Source: Planctomycetota bacterium (GTDB lineage: Bacteria > Planctomycetota > PUPC01 > JABMSA01 > JAUWKK01). From it: a stretch of 10,863 nt of DNA. The position numbers and the translations under genes were made by a program. Positions within the stretch are counted from its first letter, which is position 1. The number at the start of each line of letters is the position of its first letter. The DNA lies in the NCBI GenBank assembly GCA_030614245.1, contig JAUWKK010000059.1, forward strand, positions 1 through 10,863, given 5' to 3'. This document shows, piece by piece, positions 4,599 through 10,863 of this stretch. The notes beneath the pieces were generated by a model. The model ran no database searches, was not told the DNA's origin, and was given only the letters and a program-made list of their open reading frames with translations.

Positions 4599-6824
4599 AT
4601 GTCACGCCGCCCCGCAGCCGTTTTGTGTGCGAAGATACTGGTGGCTTTGCCGGTGTTCGCCGGCCAGCCTCAGCCTGGAGCGGAGAAGTTCACACCTGCC
4701 GAGACGTCGCTGTTCCTTTCGTTCAGGGGGACGGGACGGCTTTACGACGACGTCGCGAAATCGCAGTTCTGGACGAAGTTCCGAACCCTGCCGGGCATCC
4801 TCATGCTGCGCATGCAGTTAAACCAGTTCCTCGAACAGGCCGAGGAGTACCAGTTGTTCGTTGAGGAACACGGCGACCTGATCGCGTCGCTCCAGAAGCT
4901 GCTTCGCGAGGAAGCTTCCGTCGTAGTGCCGAATGAGTCGACGGAGGATTTCGCGAAGTTCATCGGTTGCCTCTACGAGACGGTTCTTGCCCAAGAGCAA
5001 CTCAAGCAACTCAAACCTGAAGCCGACGCCGGCGCACGCGCCGCTCTCCAGAAGCAGACTGCGGATGCCTGGAAGAAGCTCCTCGAAGTCAGGATTCCAT
5101 CGATTGCCCTCGTCGTCAAGACCGGTGCCCCGGAAGCATTGCCCACCCTCAAGAGCCTCTTCTCGCTCATGAAGAGGCCGGAGGATGAGGAAACCGACTT
5201 CCCCTTCGTCTCAAAGTTCACATCCAGCCGGCATAAGGGCGTGACGATCGAGACGGTCGCGATCAGTCTCTCCGACGACGCCCGAGCCGATGCCGTCGAC
5301 AACCTCGATCTTGAAGACATCCTGCCGGCTGACGCCGCCCGGGCGCTCATCAAAGACCTGCTCGATAGGTACCGTCAGGGCTTCGAGATCAACTATGCCC
5401 AGTCCGGGGGTTACTGCCTCATCTCGCTCTGTAGCGACAAGAAGCTGCTGACGGAGCTGATCGACCGACAGAAAGCCCCGGAAGCAGAGACTCTGGTGAA
5501 GAAAGCGGAGTTCGCGCCGTTGCTCGAGATGATGGACGGCGACGTGTTCAGTGTTGCATTCATCGACACGAAGGCCTGGGGCCCGGCATACAACGAGCAC
5601 CTCTCGCCGCTGCTCGTGCCGTTGCTCGATGTGCTCGACCGTCAGGATCCCGACGGCGATATGCTCGAGCCACTTCGCGATCAGATAACAATGCTGGACC
5701 GAGTGCTTGCTGTGTACCCCAAGGCGATAAAGTTCGGTGGTTTCGTAACCGTCCGCGACAAGGGGCTGCTTTCGCGCGGATTCCTCAAGCTCGATCCCGC
5801 CGGAGCCAAGGAACTCAACAAGGCAATGCGCGACGCGCGCTTCGGCCATGCATCCGTCCTGGAATTGCGGAACAAGAAGCCGAAGTTGCTGAAGCTGATG
5901 CCGGCGGACGTGCTGCTGTGTTCGATCGACGTCAATATCGACCCGGCCGCGCACTGGGCCAACCTGTCGCGGGTTATCGACCAATGGCGCCCGGCGGCCG
6001 CCAGAATAGCCCCGATCAAGAAGAGGATCGACATTCTCGACAAGTACGACAAGTTCGTGCAGGCGAACGTCCTGCCCAAGATGGGGAGAGAGATGGGGGT
6101 CTTCATCGCGCGGGCAGGCGAGCTCAATACCGATCAACTGCCGGGCCAAGTCGCGATGCTCCAAGGGGTTCCCTCGCCGGGACTCTGCATCGCAGTGGAG
6201 GCGCTCGACGCCCCGGGGCTGCGCAAAGCCATGAAGGACTTGGTCGTCCAGATCAACGGGGATCTGCTCGCAAATGAGGTGCCCTTCGAGGTCGAGCTCT
6301 TCACCCCCGAGCAATACAAGGGCGTCGAGATCCAGAAGCTGCTAATCGATCTCGGGAAGGGCTTCCAGCCGTGCTACGCAGTCGTTCACGGTTTCTTCGT
6401 CGTCGCAACTGCGCCGGAACTGGTCCGCAAGATGATCGACACCGGCGCCGGGGGGAAGTCGATCGCAATGAACCCGCGCTACCGTGAATTGCCCGATATC
6501 TACCGCGAAGAGCTGATGAGGATGCAGTTCGTGGACACGGAGGTCGGCTTCGAGGAACTTAAGACTCTCGTACGATTCGGCTTCAAGGTGGCCGAGGCGC
6601 AGGTTCAGACCCCGGAAGCCGGCCAGGAGCAGCTTGGGATGGCCATGATGATGGCGAGCATCAAGACAACCCTCTTGCAGGGCCTCGATTGCCTCAAGGT
6701 TATCAAGTGCTCGGGCGGCTGCACTTGGGCCGAAGGCGACACCATCCAGGCGCGCGGACGTATCCGCGTGATAGATCTGCCAAAGCCTGCGGACGCCACC
6801 GCAACCCCTGCGGCAGGCCGTTAG
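4599..6824 (+). CDS. Large exported DUF3352-like protein
   Basis: This 741-residue protein starts with a plausible Sec signal: positive MSRR, a hydrophobic stretch AAVLCAKILVALPVF and a likely cut after VFA (about residue 21). AVLC is not a proper lipobox. The mature part lacks membrane segments and should be periplasmic or secreted. Its architecture resembles DUF3352 proteins, with repeated strand-plus-helix units: ETSLFLSFRGTGRLYDDV (35-52), DVFSVAFIDTKAW (315-327), ADVLLCSIDVNIDP (436-449) and GLCIAVEALDAPGL (528-541). The phrase AVVHGFFVVATAPELVRKMI followed by GGKSIAMNPRYRELP (594-632) is the family's 'dG.lvva.spe.l...i...gg.sla.np.f..l' pattern; a weaker copy lies at about 271-310. Residues 72-165 are helical and Gln/Glu/Lys-rich. 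The start is well supported: AGAGGAG lies 6 nt before the ATG. DUF3352 has no established biochemical function and I assign none. Expression may depend on the sigma-54-like promoter upstream. Confidence 0.75.
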   Translation: MSRRPAAVLCAKILVALPVFAGQPQPGAEKFTPAETSLFLSFRGTGRLYDDVAKSQFWTKFRTLPGILMLRMQLNQFLEQAEEYQLFVEEHGDLIASLQKLLREEASVVVPNESTEDFAKFIGCLYETVLAQEQLKQLKPEADAGARAALQKQTADAWKKLLEVRIPSIALVVKTGAPEALPTLKSLFSLMKRPEDEETDFPFVSKFTSSRHKGVTIETVAISLSDDARADAVDNLDLEDILPADAARALIKDLLDRYRQGFEINYAQSGGYCLISLCSDKKLLTELIDRQKAPEAETLVKKAEFAPLLEMMDGDVFSVAFIDTKAWGPAYNEHLSPLLVPLLDVLDRQDPDGDMLEPLRDQITMLDRVLAVYPKAIKFGGFVTVRDKGLLSRGFLKLDPAGAKELNKAMRDARFGHASVLELRNKKPKLLKLMPADVLLCSIDVNIDPAAHWANLSRVIDQWRPAAARIAPIKKRIDILDKYDKFVQANVLPKMGREMGVFIARAGELNTDQLPGQVAMLQGVPSPGLCIAVEALDAPGLRKAMKDLVVQINGDLLANEVPFEVELFTPEQYKGVEIQKLLIDLGKGFQPCYAVVHGFFVVATAPELVRKMIDTGAGGKSIAMNPRYRELPDIYREELMRMQFVDTEVGFEELKTLVRFGFKVAEAQVQTPEAGQEQLGMAMMMASIKTTLLQGLDCLKVIKCSGGCTWAEGDTIQARGRIRVIDLPKPADATATPAAGR

Positions 6825-6971
6825 TCCCTGTGCGGCTACGGGGGTGCCACGGTCAACGGTCTCAGGTTGGCCCCTCCTGTGGCGGGCAGGCGCGCGTGTT
6901 ACACGTCCAAGCTCTGCTTGAACGTGGCACCCTTCCCCACAGTTGTCGAGGTTTCTTTTCAGGGCGAGACT

Positions 6972-8078
6972 ATGAAACTTGCGGCGATAATAGACGAGTT
7001 CAACCGTCTCGCTCCGCCGCATCTGGCCTGGCCGGACGATCCGATCGGCCTGCACGTCGGCCGAACGAGCGGAGACGAGATCGATTCGCTTCTCGTAGCT
7101 CTCGATGTCACCCCGCCAGTCGTCAACGAGGCGGCCGAAGCCGGCGCACAGTTGATCTTCGCACATCATCCGCTCATCTACAGGCCGTTGAAACAGCTCA
7201 CCGACGACACCGCTGCCCAGAAGACCGTCCGCGAGCTTATCCGCCGCGATATCGCGCTGTTCGTCGCTCATACCAACCTCGACAGCTCGGAGACGGGCGT
7301 GTGCGCGACACTTGCCACGATGATCGGCCTGCAAGACGTCCAGCCGCTCATGAACTCTGAAATGAAGCAATGCAAGGTCGTCGTCTACGTGCCGCGCGAG
7401 GCGATAGACCGCGTCTATTCGGCACTGTGCGAGGCCGGCGCCGGGCGATTCGGCGAGTATCGCGACTGCACGTTCCGAGTGGCCGGCACCGGGACTTTCA
7501 CCGCGAGCGAGAACGCAAATCCTGCCATCGGACGGCCCGGCGAACACAGCGAAGTCGACGAATTCCGCCTGGAAGCCACGGCACCGGCGGGAAGTATCGA
7601 GCGCGTCCTTGCGGCAGTCCGGGCGGCGCACCCATACGAGATGCCCGCTATCGACGTCTATCCGCTGGCCGGCATGAACGGCGAGCCGGGCCTGGGCCGA
7701 ACGGGCTCGCTCCCCGAGCCCTTGACCCTGGCCGAACTTGCAAAGAAGACGAAGGCGGCGCTAAGTGCCAAGACGGTTCGACTGGCCGGCGATACCGAGA
7801 AGCTGTGCAGCGTCATCGCCGTCTGCGGCGGCTCTGGCGGCGCCTGCCTCGACGACGCCATTCGCGCATGCTGCGATGCGTTCGTCGTAGGCGAACTGGG
7901 CTATCATGATGCCATCGAAGCGACCGAACGCGGCATGGGCGTGATAGCCGTCGGCCACGGTGATTCGGAGAGAATCATCGTGCCGAGAGTCGCCGAGCTG
8001 CTCGCGGAGCGCCTGGACGGCGTGAAAGTGACGGCCTCGGCCATCTGCACCAGCCCGTGGCGCCGGTCGCTCGGTTGA
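6972..8078 (+). CDS. NIF3/YqfO-type dinuclear-metal protein (GTP cyclohydrolase 1 type 2 homolog)
   Basis: This 368-residue protein is the long, three-part form of the NIF3 family (B. subtilis YqfO is similar in length). The N-terminal half has WPDDPIGLHVG (20-30), FAHHPLIY (63-70) with metal-ligand His65/His66, and AHTNLD (99-104) with Asp104. An inserted PII/CutA-like domain spans about 133-235 (KVVVYVPREAIDRVYSALCEAG to RAAHPYEMPAIDVYPL). The C-terminal half has VCGGSGG (284-290), GELGYHDA (307-314) and GHGDSE (328-333), supplying His329 and Glu333. All expected di-metal ligands are therefore present. Family members are widely conserved but their physiological reaction is unsettled; the 'GTP cyclohydrolase' name comes from one homolog. 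The ATG at 6972 is chosen because homology starts there (MKLAAIIDEFNRLAP) and AGGGCGAG precedes it. The frame is open to 6867, but the added 35 residues do not fit the family. It follows the exported-protein gene by 147 bp and may be co-transcribed. Confidence 0.9.
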   Translation: MKLAAIIDEFNRLAPPHLAWPDDPIGLHVGRTSGDEIDSLLVALDVTPPVVNEAAEAGAQLIFAHHPLIYRPLKQLTDDTAAQKTVRELIRRDIALFVAHTNLDSSETGVCATLATMIGLQDVQPLMNSEMKQCKVVVYVPREAIDRVYSALCEAGAGRFGEYRDCTFRVAGTGTFTASENANPAIGRPGEHSEVDEFRLEATAPAGSIERVLAAVRAAHPYEMPAIDVYPLAGMNGEPGLGRTGSLPEPLTLAELAKKTKAALSAKTVRLAGDTEKLCSVIAVCGGSGGACLDDAIRACCDAFVVGELGYHDAIEATERGMGVIAVGHGDSERIIVPRVAELLAERLDGVKVTASAICTSPWRRSLG

Positions 8079-8160
8079 CGGCAGGCAATGATCAGCGGTG
8101 AGGCCGAATACTCCTGACGAGCGGAGGCCGGACACATTCAACCGCAAAGATTGTCGATTC

Positions 8161-8390
8161 GTAATAATTCAGCCATCTGAACAAAGCAGTTGACAGATGG
8201 ACTGCAACAAGTGGATTAGCCAGGATTCGTACGGAAGAAAATGCATAATAGGGTGGCATGAGAAGGCCATCGAAAGACCAGGAGGCTTCATTCAGTCCGC
8301 CGCTCACGCGCGAACAGGCCGGGGCGCTCTACGACCGAGGTCGCGAAGCGGTGATCTTCGAGCTGATGCAGCTGGCGGCTCTCACGGCCG
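8161..8390 (+). mobile_element. 5' remnant of an IS66-family element (left end plus transposase N-terminus)
   Basis: The segment starts GTAATAATTCAGCC at 8161, matching the GTAA terminus of IS66-type ends. About 100 bp in, an ATG at 8258 (preceded by AGGGTGG) opens a frame reading SPPLTREQAGALYDRGREAV then IFELMQLAALTA. That matches my knowledge of IS66 TnpC N-termini of the 'SPPLTREQA.A.Y.QG.EAVVFALL.LA' kind. The rest of the transposase and the right inverted repeat are missing. A candidate promoter (TTGACA at 8190-8195) and a dyad CCATCTG-N14-CAGATGG (8173-8200) lie inside the remnant. An 8-bp direct repeat brackets it. Its reading frame continues without a stop into the flippase gene. The right boundary is uncertain: some resemblance to IS66 proteins (PTIPSS, MPEY, QPP) may continue to about 8450. 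Confidence 0.6.
8173..8218 (+). promoter_or_regulatory. Candidate promoter with overlapping dyad inside the IS66 remnant
   Basis: TTGACA (8190-8195) is a perfect -35 hexamer; 17 bp downstream GGATTA (8213-8218) is a poor -10. CCATCTG (8173-8179) and CAGATGG (8194-8200) form a perfect 7-bp dyad around and over the -35, as an operator or transposase-binding site might. If active it would now drive the flippase gene, about 40 nt downstream. Confidence 0.3.
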
Positions 8391-10003
8391 GTCGATTCAT
8401 TCCTACCATACCTTCCAGCCATATGCCTGAATACATTCAACCGCCGACTGAAACCGCACGCTTCGCCCGGGGCACGTTCTGGCTGGGCGTCGCCCAGGCT
8501 TTGCGGTTCGTCACGAGCGCGCTGCTGCTGATCATTATTCCGAACCTGCTGCCGGAGGTTGCCGATTACGGCCGGCTCAGCCTTGCTCTCTCGCTCTGCG
8601 GCATCTTCGCGGTGTTCGTCGATTTCGGCCTGAGCGAGGTCGCAGTCCGCGACATCCCGCGCGATCCTGCACTAGCACGAGGCTACCTGAACAACATCCT
8701 CGGCCTCAAGCTCCTGCTCGGGACCGGCGTCTACGCGCTGATTGCCGTCACCTGCATTCTCCTGGGCTATCCACCCGAGACGGCCACCGTCGTGCTGCTC
8801 ATAGGCGGATATACAGTCGTCAACTCCTTCTGCGTCACGATCAACCACCAGTTCCGCAGCCTCGAACGCATGAACCTCGAAGCCGCCGCGGTCGCGATCC
8901 AGAACGCCCTCATCGCCGCCTGCGTGCTGACTATGCTGTTCATTACGCGCAGGCCCGTGCCGGTCGCACTCGGGTATCTGCTGGCGAGCATCATCTCCTG
9001 CGCGGCTACGGCACTGCTCTATCGCGGCAGGATCGGCCCGGTCGGTATTGCGTTCGACTCGGCGACGCGGCGCACTCTCACGAGCCGCGCCAGATACTTC
9101 CTCCTGTCGAACATCGTGCTGCTGGTCTATCTTCAGATCGACGTCGTAATGCTTGGCCAGATATCGGGCGAAACGCAGGTCGGATTCTACCAGGCGGCCG
9201 CCCGGGTGGTCGTGGCGGCGACGTTCCCGGCAGTCGTCATACTCGGTGCCGCCGTGCCGCAGTTCTCGCGTCTGTACGCGACCGCGCCCGAGCGCTTCAA
9301 CAACATGGTCACACGCCTCACGCGCATTATAGTGGCACTTATGATGCCGCTCGCCGCCGCTACGTGCATATTCAGCAACGAGACGGTTCTCTGGCTGTTC
9401 GGCCCGAAGTATGCCCCCGCCGGCGAGATGCTGCGGCTGCTGTCGGTAGCGCTGCTGCTGCGGCACATCGTGCCCTATCGAATGGTGCTGTCGGTCACGG
9501 GTCATCAGTCGGTCGTCTTCGCCGTCTCGCTGGCGTCGGCCGTGGTGAACATCGCATTGAACGCGTATCTCATTCCCGCTTTCGGCGGCTGGGGCGCGGG
9601 CGTTGCGACGGTCATAACGTGCGCGGCCAACACCATCGCACTCGCGATCTTCGCGTATCGCCGGCTCGGGCTGCAAGTTCTCGCGCTGTCAACTGCCGCC
9701 ATCGTGACTTCAGGCGCGCTGTTCGCAGACGCGGCGAGGCGATTCCTGCTGGCCGGCTTGCAAATCCGCTTCATATACGTCATCATCATATACTTGAGCG
9801 TGTATGCGGTCTTTGTATGGTTCGCGGCTCTATCGGGTGAGGATCGCCGCCACGCGCGGCAGGTCTTCGCCGGAATCCGGGCCAAGCGCGAGGAAACGAA
9901 GATCGAGGCCGCACAGCCCCAGGCCGGGCGCACCCCGCCGAACCCGAAGCGCCGCCGACGCAAGCTGAACGCCAAACGCAGAAAGCGCAAAACGAGAAGA
10001 TGA
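8258..10003 (+). CDS. Wzx/MATE-like polysaccharide flippase with transposase-derived N-terminus
   Basis: This 581-residue frame has three parts. Residues 1-44 (or up to ~62) look like the start of an IS66 transposase (PPLTREQAGALYDRG). Residues about 66-545 are an integral membrane protein with some 12-14 hydrophobic helices of the polysaccharide-biosynthesis (Wzx/RfbX, MOP superfamily) type. It begins TARFARGTFWLGVAQALRF, and YLQIDVVMLGQISGETQVGF and AARVVVAATFPAVVILGAAV are the family's conserved central helices. Such proteins flip lipid-linked glycans across the inner membrane. Residues 545-581 form a very basic tail (NPKRRRRKLNAKRRKRK). The start at 8258 has an SD-like AGGG; the in-frame ATG at 8423 would give a normal-looking flippase but has no ribosome-binding site. 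A family 4 glycosyltransferase follows after 45 bp, supporting a role in surface or exopolysaccharide synthesis. Substrate is unknown. Confidence 0.85.
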   Translation: MRRPSKDQEASFSPPLTREQAGALYDRGREAVIFELMQLAALTAGRFIPTIPSSHMPEYIQPPTETARFARGTFWLGVAQALRFVTSALLLIIIPNLLPEVADYGRLSLALSLCGIFAVFVDFGLSEVAVRDIPRDPALARGYLNNILGLKLLLGTGVYALIAVTCILLGYPPETATVVLLIGGYTVVNSFCVTINHQFRSLERMNLEAAAVAIQNALIAACVLTMLFITRRPVPVALGYLLASIISCAATALLYRGRIGPVGIAFDSATRRTLTSRARYFLLSNIVLLVYLQIDVVMLGQISGETQVGFYQAAARVVVAATFPAVVILGAAVPQFSRLYATAPERFNNMVTRLTRIIVALMMPLAAATCIFSNETVLWLFGPKYAPAGEMLRLLSVALLLRHIVPYRMVLSVTGHQSVVFAVSLASAVVNIALNAYLIPAFGGWGAGVATVITCAANTIALAIFAYRRLGLQVLALSTAAIVTSGALFADAARRFLLAGLQIRFIYVIIIYLSVYAVFVWFAALSGEDRRHARQVFAGIRAKREETKIEAAQPQAGRTPPNPKRRRRKLNAKRRKRKTRR

Positions 10004-10010
10004 GATTTGG

Positions 10011-10030
10011 AGCAGCCTTCCCAGGCTGCT
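10011..10030 (+). repeat. 8-bp hairpin between flippase and glycosyltransferase genes
   Basis: AGCAGCCT (10011-10018) pairs perfectly with AGGCTGCT (10023-10030) around the loop TCCC. It lies 7 nt after the flippase stop and 18 nt before the glycosyltransferase ATG, with no T tract. It could adjust the relative expression of the two genes by protecting or attenuating the mRNA, or be a dispersed repeat. Confidence 0.45.
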
Positions 10031-10048
10031 GATTAAGCGGCTGCCCTT

Positions 10049-10863
10049 ATGCGAATTCTGACAGTAGCAGGCTGGATATCACCCGACGTCGAGGGCGGCA
10101 GCTTCCGCGTCGTCTTCGAACTCGCCCGCTCGCTCGCGGCACGCGGCAACGACGTGCACGTCCTGACGCAGGCCGTTCGTGGGAACGGGGAGCCGCACGA
10201 GACGATAGACGGCGTTCGGGTCCATCGCTATCGCACGTGGGCGCCCTCGGGGTTGCGGTTCTACGCATCGTCGATACTCGGCGTCTGGCGGATGGTGAAC
10301 GAGATGCACGCGGCCGAGCCGTTCGACGTGCTGCACCTGCATCATCCGGTCTCGGCATTGGGAGCGACCCTCTCGGGAGCAGGCCGCAGGCTGCCGGCGC
10401 TGCATACCTTCTACGTGCCGTATTTCCTGGAACACGCATTCAACCGCGGCCTGCCCGCCGACCGGCCGGGCCCGATCTGCGCCGCCCTGCGATGGATCGA
10501 TCACCACAATCTCAGATGCAGCCGGGCGATCGTCGTGCTCAGCGACTTCACGCTGCGCCAGATCGAGGAGCATTATCCCGATTGCGCCGCGCGGGCGAAG
10601 ATCATCCCCGCCGGTGTCGACCTGGAAGCGTTCAAGCGGACGCTCACAAAGCGGGAAGCCCGCGAGCAGCTCGGGCTGAATGCCGACACACCGCTGCTCG
10701 TCTCCGTCCGACGCCTCGAACCGAGAATGGGCCTGGAAAACCTTATCGACGCCATGCCTCTGCTGAAGGCGCGCCACCCGAACGCCAGACTCATCATAGT
10801 CGGACGCGGCAGTCTCCACGAGAGCCTGGCCGAACGCATCGAGCGGCTCGATCTCGACGAGAC
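10049..10863 (+). CDS. Family 4 glycosyltransferase (partial, runs off the window)
   Basis: The first 271 residues of a GT-B-fold glycosyltransferase are present. The N-terminal domain opens MRILTVAGWISPDVEGGSFR, with the glycine-rich GG-x-R loop followed by VVFELARSLAARGNDVHVLT, then FDVLHLHHPVSALGA at about residues 95-109. A hinge region reads AIVVLSDFTLRQIEEHYP and KIIPAGVDLEAF, the 'VSe...i.viPnGvD...F' pattern of GT4. The C-terminal nucleotide-sugar domain begins VSVRRLEPRMGLENLIDAMPLL, then LIIVGRGSL. The usual 'R.....KG' Lys is replaced by Met (RRLEPRMG), a variant I believe occurs in part of the family, with adjacent Arg residues perhaps supplying the charge. The donor-binding E-x7-E segment lies beyond the edge. 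No clear Shine-Dalgarno precedes the ATG, and a hairpin sits between it and the flippase, so translation may be coupled or weak. It is likely cytoplasmic or membrane-associated and acts in polysaccharide assembly with the flippase. Confidence 0.9.
   Translation, partial: MRILTVAGWISPDVEGGSFRVVFELARSLAARGNDVHVLTQAVRGNGEPHETIDGVRVHRYRTWAPSGLRFYASSILGVWRMVNEMHAAEPFDVLHLHHPVSALGATLSGAGRRLPALHTFYVPYFLEHAFNRGLPADRPGPICAALRWIDHHNLRCSRAIVVLSDFTLRQIEEHYPDCAARAKIIPAGVDLEAFKRTLTKREAREQLGLNADTPLLVSVRRLEPRMGLENLIDAMPLLKARHPNARLIIVGRGSLHESLAERIERLDLDE

Larger units (their letters stand above)
8153..8398. repeat. Perfect 8-bp direct repeats GTCGATTC flanking the IS66-type remnant
   Basis: GTCGATTC occurs at 8153-8160 and again at 8391-8398, and the identity is exactly 8 bp (flanking bases differ on both sides). 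The left copy is directly followed by GTAA, the usual terminal tetranucleotide of IS66-family elements, which make 8-bp target duplications. The right copy comes where the transposase-like protein sequence appears to end. Chance identity of one given octamer within ~240 bp is well under 1%. Confidence 0.5.

Noticed and set aside
6851..6872. GGTCAAC-N8-GTTGGCC as a terminator after the exported-protein gene
   Set aside because: The stem is only 7 bp with one G:U pair and there is no T tract.
6867..6971. Earlier in-frame ATG for the NIF3-like gene
   Set aside because: The added 35 residues do not resemble the family, whose homology begins at MKLAAIIDEF (6972) behind an acceptable Shine-Dalgarno.
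6342..7631. Long minus-strand open frame opposite the exported-protein and NIF3 genes (likewise 5211-6314 and 8672-9676 minus, and 1944-2882 plus)
   Set aside because: Their translations are rich in Arg/His/Ala with no domain patterns, and each lies antisense to a gene with clear motifs. They are by-products of high G+C.
1..10863. CRISPR array, tRNA, rRNA or known riboswitch
   Set aside because: No regularly spaced repeats and no tRNA or riboswitch core patterns were seen in the intergenic stretches.

Overview
This is a chromosomal window of high G+C (roughly 60%, estimated by eye) from a bacterium I cannot place to phylum. An exported DUF3352-like protein, the tail of a HEAT-repeat protein, an IS66-type remnant and GC-rich intergenic hairpins together recall planctomycete-like or candidate-phylum genomes such as Hydrogenedentota. 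That placement is an impression, not a demonstration.

Layout. 1-186: non-coding, opening with two adjacent hairpins of the REP/transposon-associated kind. 187-459 (+): C-terminal fragment of a HEAT-repeat protein. 555-1298 (-): SAM-dependent methyltransferase-like protein. 1299-1649: non-coding, with several dyads including a 9-bp hairpin. 1650-3242 (-): sigma-54 activator (AAA+ and Fis-type HTH) whose N-terminal receiver-like domain lacks the phosphorylation residues. 3243-3715: non-coding, T-rich dyads. 3716-4297 (-): small winged-helix/coiled-coil protein. 4298-4598: divergent regulatory region with a sigma-70-like and a sigma-54-like promoter facing right. 4599-6824 (+): large exported DUF3352-like protein. 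6972-8078 (+): NIF3/YqfO-type metal protein. 8161-8390: 5' remnant of an IS66-type element between 8-bp direct repeats. 8258-10003 (+): Wzx/MATE-like polysaccharide flippase read in frame from the transposase start. 10049-end (+): family 4 glycosyltransferase, cut by the window edge.

How the parts relate. The right end is probably the start of a surface-polysaccharide cluster (flippase, then glycosyltransferase, 45 bp apart). The middle may be a small regulatory unit: a sigma-54 activator that cannot be phosphorylated in the usual way, a winged-helix protein, and a divergent gene for an exported protein with a sigma-54-like promoter in front of it. The most unusual structure is the flippase gene. 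Its promoter region, ribosome-binding site and first ~44 codons appear to come from an IS66-family element: GTAA left end, transposase N-terminus, and a perfect 8-bp direct repeat where the transposase-like part may stop. If right, a transposon fragment has given a membrane protein gene a new start.
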